Below, piece by piece: positions 50,451 through 52,522 of a stretch of 52,522 nucleotides of DNA; the first letter of the stretch is position 1; each line of letters starts with the position of its first letter. The DNA is taken from positions 8,228-60,749 of the forward strand of contig NZ_QMEB01000003.1 of assembly GCF_012912135.1 (NCBI RefSeq), given 5' to 3'. Origin of the DNA: Brasilonema bromeliae SPC951 (GTDB lineage: Bacteria; Cyanobacteriota; Cyanobacteriia; Cyanobacteriales; Nostocaceae). The notes beneath the pieces are model-generated. The model made no database searches. It was not told the DNA's origin and was given only the letters and a program-made list of their open reading frames with translations. The translations under genes and the position numbers were made by a program.

Positions 50451-50885
50451 ATGAACGGAAAATATTTGACCCTTATCGGTGCAGCACTAACTCTAGCTTT
50501 AACCAGCAACGTTGCTGTTGCCGAGTCAGCCAAATTCCTGATAGGTCAATCTAGCGGAGGTTCATCCTCTGGATCATCGGGGGAAATCAAACTTTCACCA
50601 AGGGTAAATAAGAAAAAGTTTTGCAACGATTACCCTTTGAACTCCCGCTGTCAAGAAGGCTCAGCATCTACATCAAGCCCTTCTGATAGCAGTACTGAAA
50701 CAAAAAAGAAACCTTCTAAGAGTACCCCTGGCGGTACGGCAACACCAGGTTTAGCACCTGCTGACCCCGGCACTACCAACACTCCCGGGGGTACAAATGA
50801 AATCGCCCCACCCCCTGCTGGTAACCCTGCTAATCCTGGCACTACAACTCCCTCTGGTTCTCCAGGGTCTGGTACGCGAAAATAG
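50451..50885 (+). CDS. Small secreted low-complexity protein
   Basis: ATG 50451 is preferred over GTG 50433 because it places a standard signal peptide at the N-terminus: MNGKYLTLIGAALTLALTSNVAVA, cleaved near residue 24. The mature part (about 120 residues) starts with a Ser/Gly-rich stretch. It has one short structured block, KLSPRVNKKKFCNDYPLNSRC, with two cysteines that could form a disulfide, and ends in a Pro/Gly/Thr/Asn-rich tail with repeated TPGGT and NPGTT. I do not recognise a family with known function. A strong terminator follows at 50984, supporting a monocistronic gene. Confidence 0.7.
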   Translation: MNGKYLTLIGAALTLALTSNVAVAESAKFLIGQSSGGSSSGSSGEIKLSPRVNKKKFCNDYPLNSRCQEGSASTSSPSDSSTETKKKPSKSTPGGTATPGLAPADPGTTNTPGGTNEIAPPPAGNPANPGTTTPSGSPGSGTRK

Positions 50886-50983
50886 CCCAGCACAGGCGGA
50901 GTAAAGAAGTAGTCTTACGCTTGGCTAAGTGTCGTCTCTTAAATAATCAATGCCCTCAGACGAGAGTCTAGCGTTAAAAACAG

Positions 50984-51012
50984 AAAGTCCGTTCATACGG
51001 ACTTTTTATTTT
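50984..51012 (+). terminator. Rho-independent terminator
   Basis: A perfect 9-bp stem AAAGTCCGT (50984-50992) / ACGGACTTT (50997-51005) with a 4-base loop runs into TTATTTTTT. It ends the transcript of the small secreted protein about 100 bases after its stop. Confidence 0.9.
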
Positions 51013-51087
51013 TTGGTTTCACCAAAGAAGTTGTCAACAGTTTAAAGCCGGGAGTCAACTTGGGATTTTGTTGTCCCCACTCATTGC

Positions 51088-51111
51088 ATTCGGAATTCGG
51101 AATTCGGAATT
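51088..51111. repeat. Heptamer run CGGAATT
   Basis: Three consecutive CGGAATT units plus a partial one lie just before the lspA stop codon. This is another member of the short tandem repeat class. Confidence 0.85.
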
Positions 51112-51121
51112 CTTTGACTTG

Positions 51122-51595
51122 TTATCGTGATCTACGATGCGAAGCGGGAGTCTTTTGAAAGGTAGCAATCAGTAGGCAAATAATACCAATATTAATAAAG
51201 ACATCTGCTAAGTTAAAAACTGGAAAGTTAATGAGTCGAAAATCCAGAAAATCAACCACGTAGCCATGAACAAATCGGTCAATGCCATTACCGATCGCTC
51301 CCCCTAAAATTAAGCCATAGCCTAGTTGATCCCAAAAATGCAACACTGTAAACCATGCCAGTGCTATCAATGCTAAACTCACTCCTAAAGATAGCCAGCG
51401 TAACCACTCTACCTTCCCTGTTAACAAACTAAAGGCTGCACCAGTGTTGGTAACGTAGGTAAAGTGAAAGATTCCCGGTAACAGGGCTTGTGTCTGTCCT
51501 GAGTTAAAGGTTTGCACCACCCAGTACTTTGTCAGTTGATCTAAGAGAAAAGCTAAAAAGGCAGCAATCCAGAAGAGAAGATTTTTTACACTCAT
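51122..51595 (-). CDS. lspA: Signal peptidase II (lipoprotein signal peptidase)
   Basis: LspA is a membrane aspartyl protease that removes signal peptides from prolipoproteins after lipidation. The 157-residue product has four membrane segments. The family motifs are LDQLTKYWV near the N-terminus, YVTNTGAAFSLL, and the catalytic aspartates Asp106 (GNGIDRFVHGYVVDF) and Asp131 (PVFNLADVFINIG). The start is ATG 51595. The gene is followed upstream on the same strand by bioY, with a repeat-filled gap of 253 bases. lspA and bioY are often neighbours in cyanobacteria, so they may share a transcript despite the gap. Confidence 0.96.
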   Translation of the reverse strand: MSVKNLLFWIAAFLAFLLDQLTKYWVVQTFNSGQTQALLPGIFHFTYVTNTGAAFSLLTGKVEWLRWLSLGVSLALIALAWFTVLHFWDQLGYGLILGGAIGNGIDRFVHGYVVDFLDFRLINFPVFNLADVFINIGIICLLIATFQKTPASHRRSR

Positions 51596-51599
51596 GGTG

Positions 51600-51848
51600 A
51601 ATTAGTCATTACTCATTAGTCACTAGTCATTAGTGAGCCAGCGCAGCAGGAGGATCTCCCGCTCTCACGGCGACTGGCGTAAGCGCAAGCGCACGCCCAG
51701 AGGGCGAACGCGAACGCGAGTACGTGCGCTTTGCGCTCAGCGTCTCCGTTCGCCGCAGGCGTCGTGCAGGCATAGGAGATACCCGTAAGGGTCATTAGTC
51801 ATTAGTCAAAGAACTCTGGACTACTGACTGTTGACTGTGGACTCATGA
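51600..51848. repeat. Dispersed repeat between bioY and lspA, flanked by heptamers
   Basis: TAGTCATTAG heptamer runs (51603-51632 and 51790-51812) flank a palindromic module copy (51633-51789): CAGCAGGAGGATCTCCCGC, GGCGACTGGCGTAAGCGC, CACGCCCAGAGGGCG, then GTGCGCTTTGCGC. Module order matches the copy at 9549-9690. No gene. Confidence 0.75.
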
Positions 51849-52436
51849 CTAGTAAAACATCAGGTGGCGCAGCACGTATGCTATTACGACGACAGCACAA
51901 ACAACGGCTAGTTGTCCAGGGAGTGCAAACCAGGAGTATCTAAGCATAGCTTGCATTAAAGACAGAGTTTCTGTTCCTTTCCATTGAAAAACATAGCTGA
52001 GTATCAAATAAGTAATACCGCACAAGTGGACAGTTAACAAGCCACAAAAGCAACTAAAGGCCAGAGTTTCTAGTCGAGGTCTAGCTTTAAATGCGAAAAA
52101 GCCACAAATCCACGCTCCAGGGATAAAACCGAGCAAATAACCAAACTGGGATACTTTAACATAACCAATGCCACCACCATCAGCAAATACTGGTAACAAT
52201 GTTAACCCCATTACTAAATACGCAATTTGCGATAGTGCACCAGCATTTTTGCCTCCTAAACAACCGGCTAGCAGCACCCCGCCAATTTGATAGGTGACAC
52301 CCAGAGAAAAAGCATGAATTCCATATTGACTCCAACTCAACGGTGAGGTGGCGACATAAGCTTCTAAAAAGGTACCACCCATCGTTAGCAATAAGCCAAT
52401 CATAGACCATAGTAATTGATTGGATGCAGCTAGCAT
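51849..52436 (-). CDS. bioY: Biotin transporter BioY
   Basis: BioY is the substrate-binding membrane subunit (S component) of ECF-type biotin uptake and in some bacteria works alone. The 195-residue product has about six hydrophobic segments. The family signature is in GYVKVSQFGYLLGFIPGAWICGFFAF, including the Gly-rich stretch that lines the biotin pocket, preceded by GGVLLAGCLGGKNAGALSQIAYLVMGLTLLPVFADGGG. The start is ATG 52436 with no strong Shine-Dalgarno. No ECF ATPase or BioN gene is in the window. lspA lies downstream on the same strand. Confidence 0.93.
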   Translation of the reverse strand: MLAASNQLLWSMIGLLLTMGGTFLEAYVATSPLSWSQYGIHAFSLGVTYQIGGVLLAGCLGGKNAGALSQIAYLVMGLTLLPVFADGGGIGYVKVSQFGYLLGFIPGAWICGFFAFKARPRLETLAFSCFCGLLTVHLCGITYLILSYVFQWKGTETLSLMQAMLRYSWFALPGQLAVVCAVVVIAYVLRHLMFY

Positions 52437-52522
52437 TTACAAAGTACTCATGCAAAGGACTCTCGTACAAACATGTCAATCAATTAAGTATTATTTTATT
52501 CTTTTATTTTTGTATTATCTTG

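Overview
The window comes from a filamentous, heterocyst-forming cyanobacterium of the Nostocales type. It carries apcD (phycobilisome terminal emitter), a Ycf66 protein, cyanobacteria-only families (DUF3038, DUF4335), many HIP1 octamers (GCGATCGC), heptameric short tandem repeats, and a hetF gene preceded by an array of NsiR1-like small RNA units with TCCGGA (DIF-type) motifs. I assign no species.

Layout. 1-1260: NsiR1-like array, then hetF (1264-3861) and a zinc-ribbon Ser/Thr kinase (4177-5442). 5763-10574: aldehyde dehydrogenase, a nested repeat/MITE region, 6-phosphogluconate dehydrogenase (minus) and a Ycf66 protein. 10576-11976: a wrecked IS66 transposase gene carrying two further small insertions. 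12202-15790: a small membrane ORF, a PhoA-type alkaline phosphatase and a CDF metal exporter. 15989-18979: ileS with a repeat inserted in frame. 19186-27075: an accessory locus with a ParA ATPase, a winged-helix/membrane protein, and a three-gene operon whose last product fuses a DEDD exonuclease, a Cas4/RecB-like Fe-S nuclease and an FtsK-type translocase. 27201-31090: three glycosyltransferase-type genes, two of them bracketed by inverted copies of one repeat. 31105-32937: a secreted beta-helix protein. 32938-34094: a repeat-rich gap with a second MITE copy and a solo MITE end. 34095-37478: a small conserved protein, an RsbW-like kinase, rlmD and apcD. 38967-42978: purL and purF. 43020-52436: a small conserved protein, a DppB-type permease, apt, a DUF3038-DUF4335 pair, an FHA-containing class A PBP, a small secreted protein, lspA and bioY.

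How the genes fit together. Most genes are ordinary chromosomal housekeeping: purine synthesis and salvage (purL, purF, apt), translation (ileS, rlmD), envelope (PBP, lspA), biotin uptake and light harvesting. hetF with its sRNA array belongs to heterocyst differentiation. The stretch most likely to hold an undescribed system is 19186-27075, where a winged-helix protein, an AAA+ ATPase and a nuclease-nuclease-translocase fusion are co-directional with short gaps and look like one DNA-processing machine. The second notable theme is small mobile DNA: a MITE with perfect 16-bp terminal inverted repeats makes 10-bp target duplications at two independent sites, a third site holds what looks like an excision or deletion remnant, and another small element has inserted exactly at a HIP1 octamer and duplicated it.

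Limits: all calls come from reading sequence and translations by eye. No database search, folding or codon-usage calculation was run.
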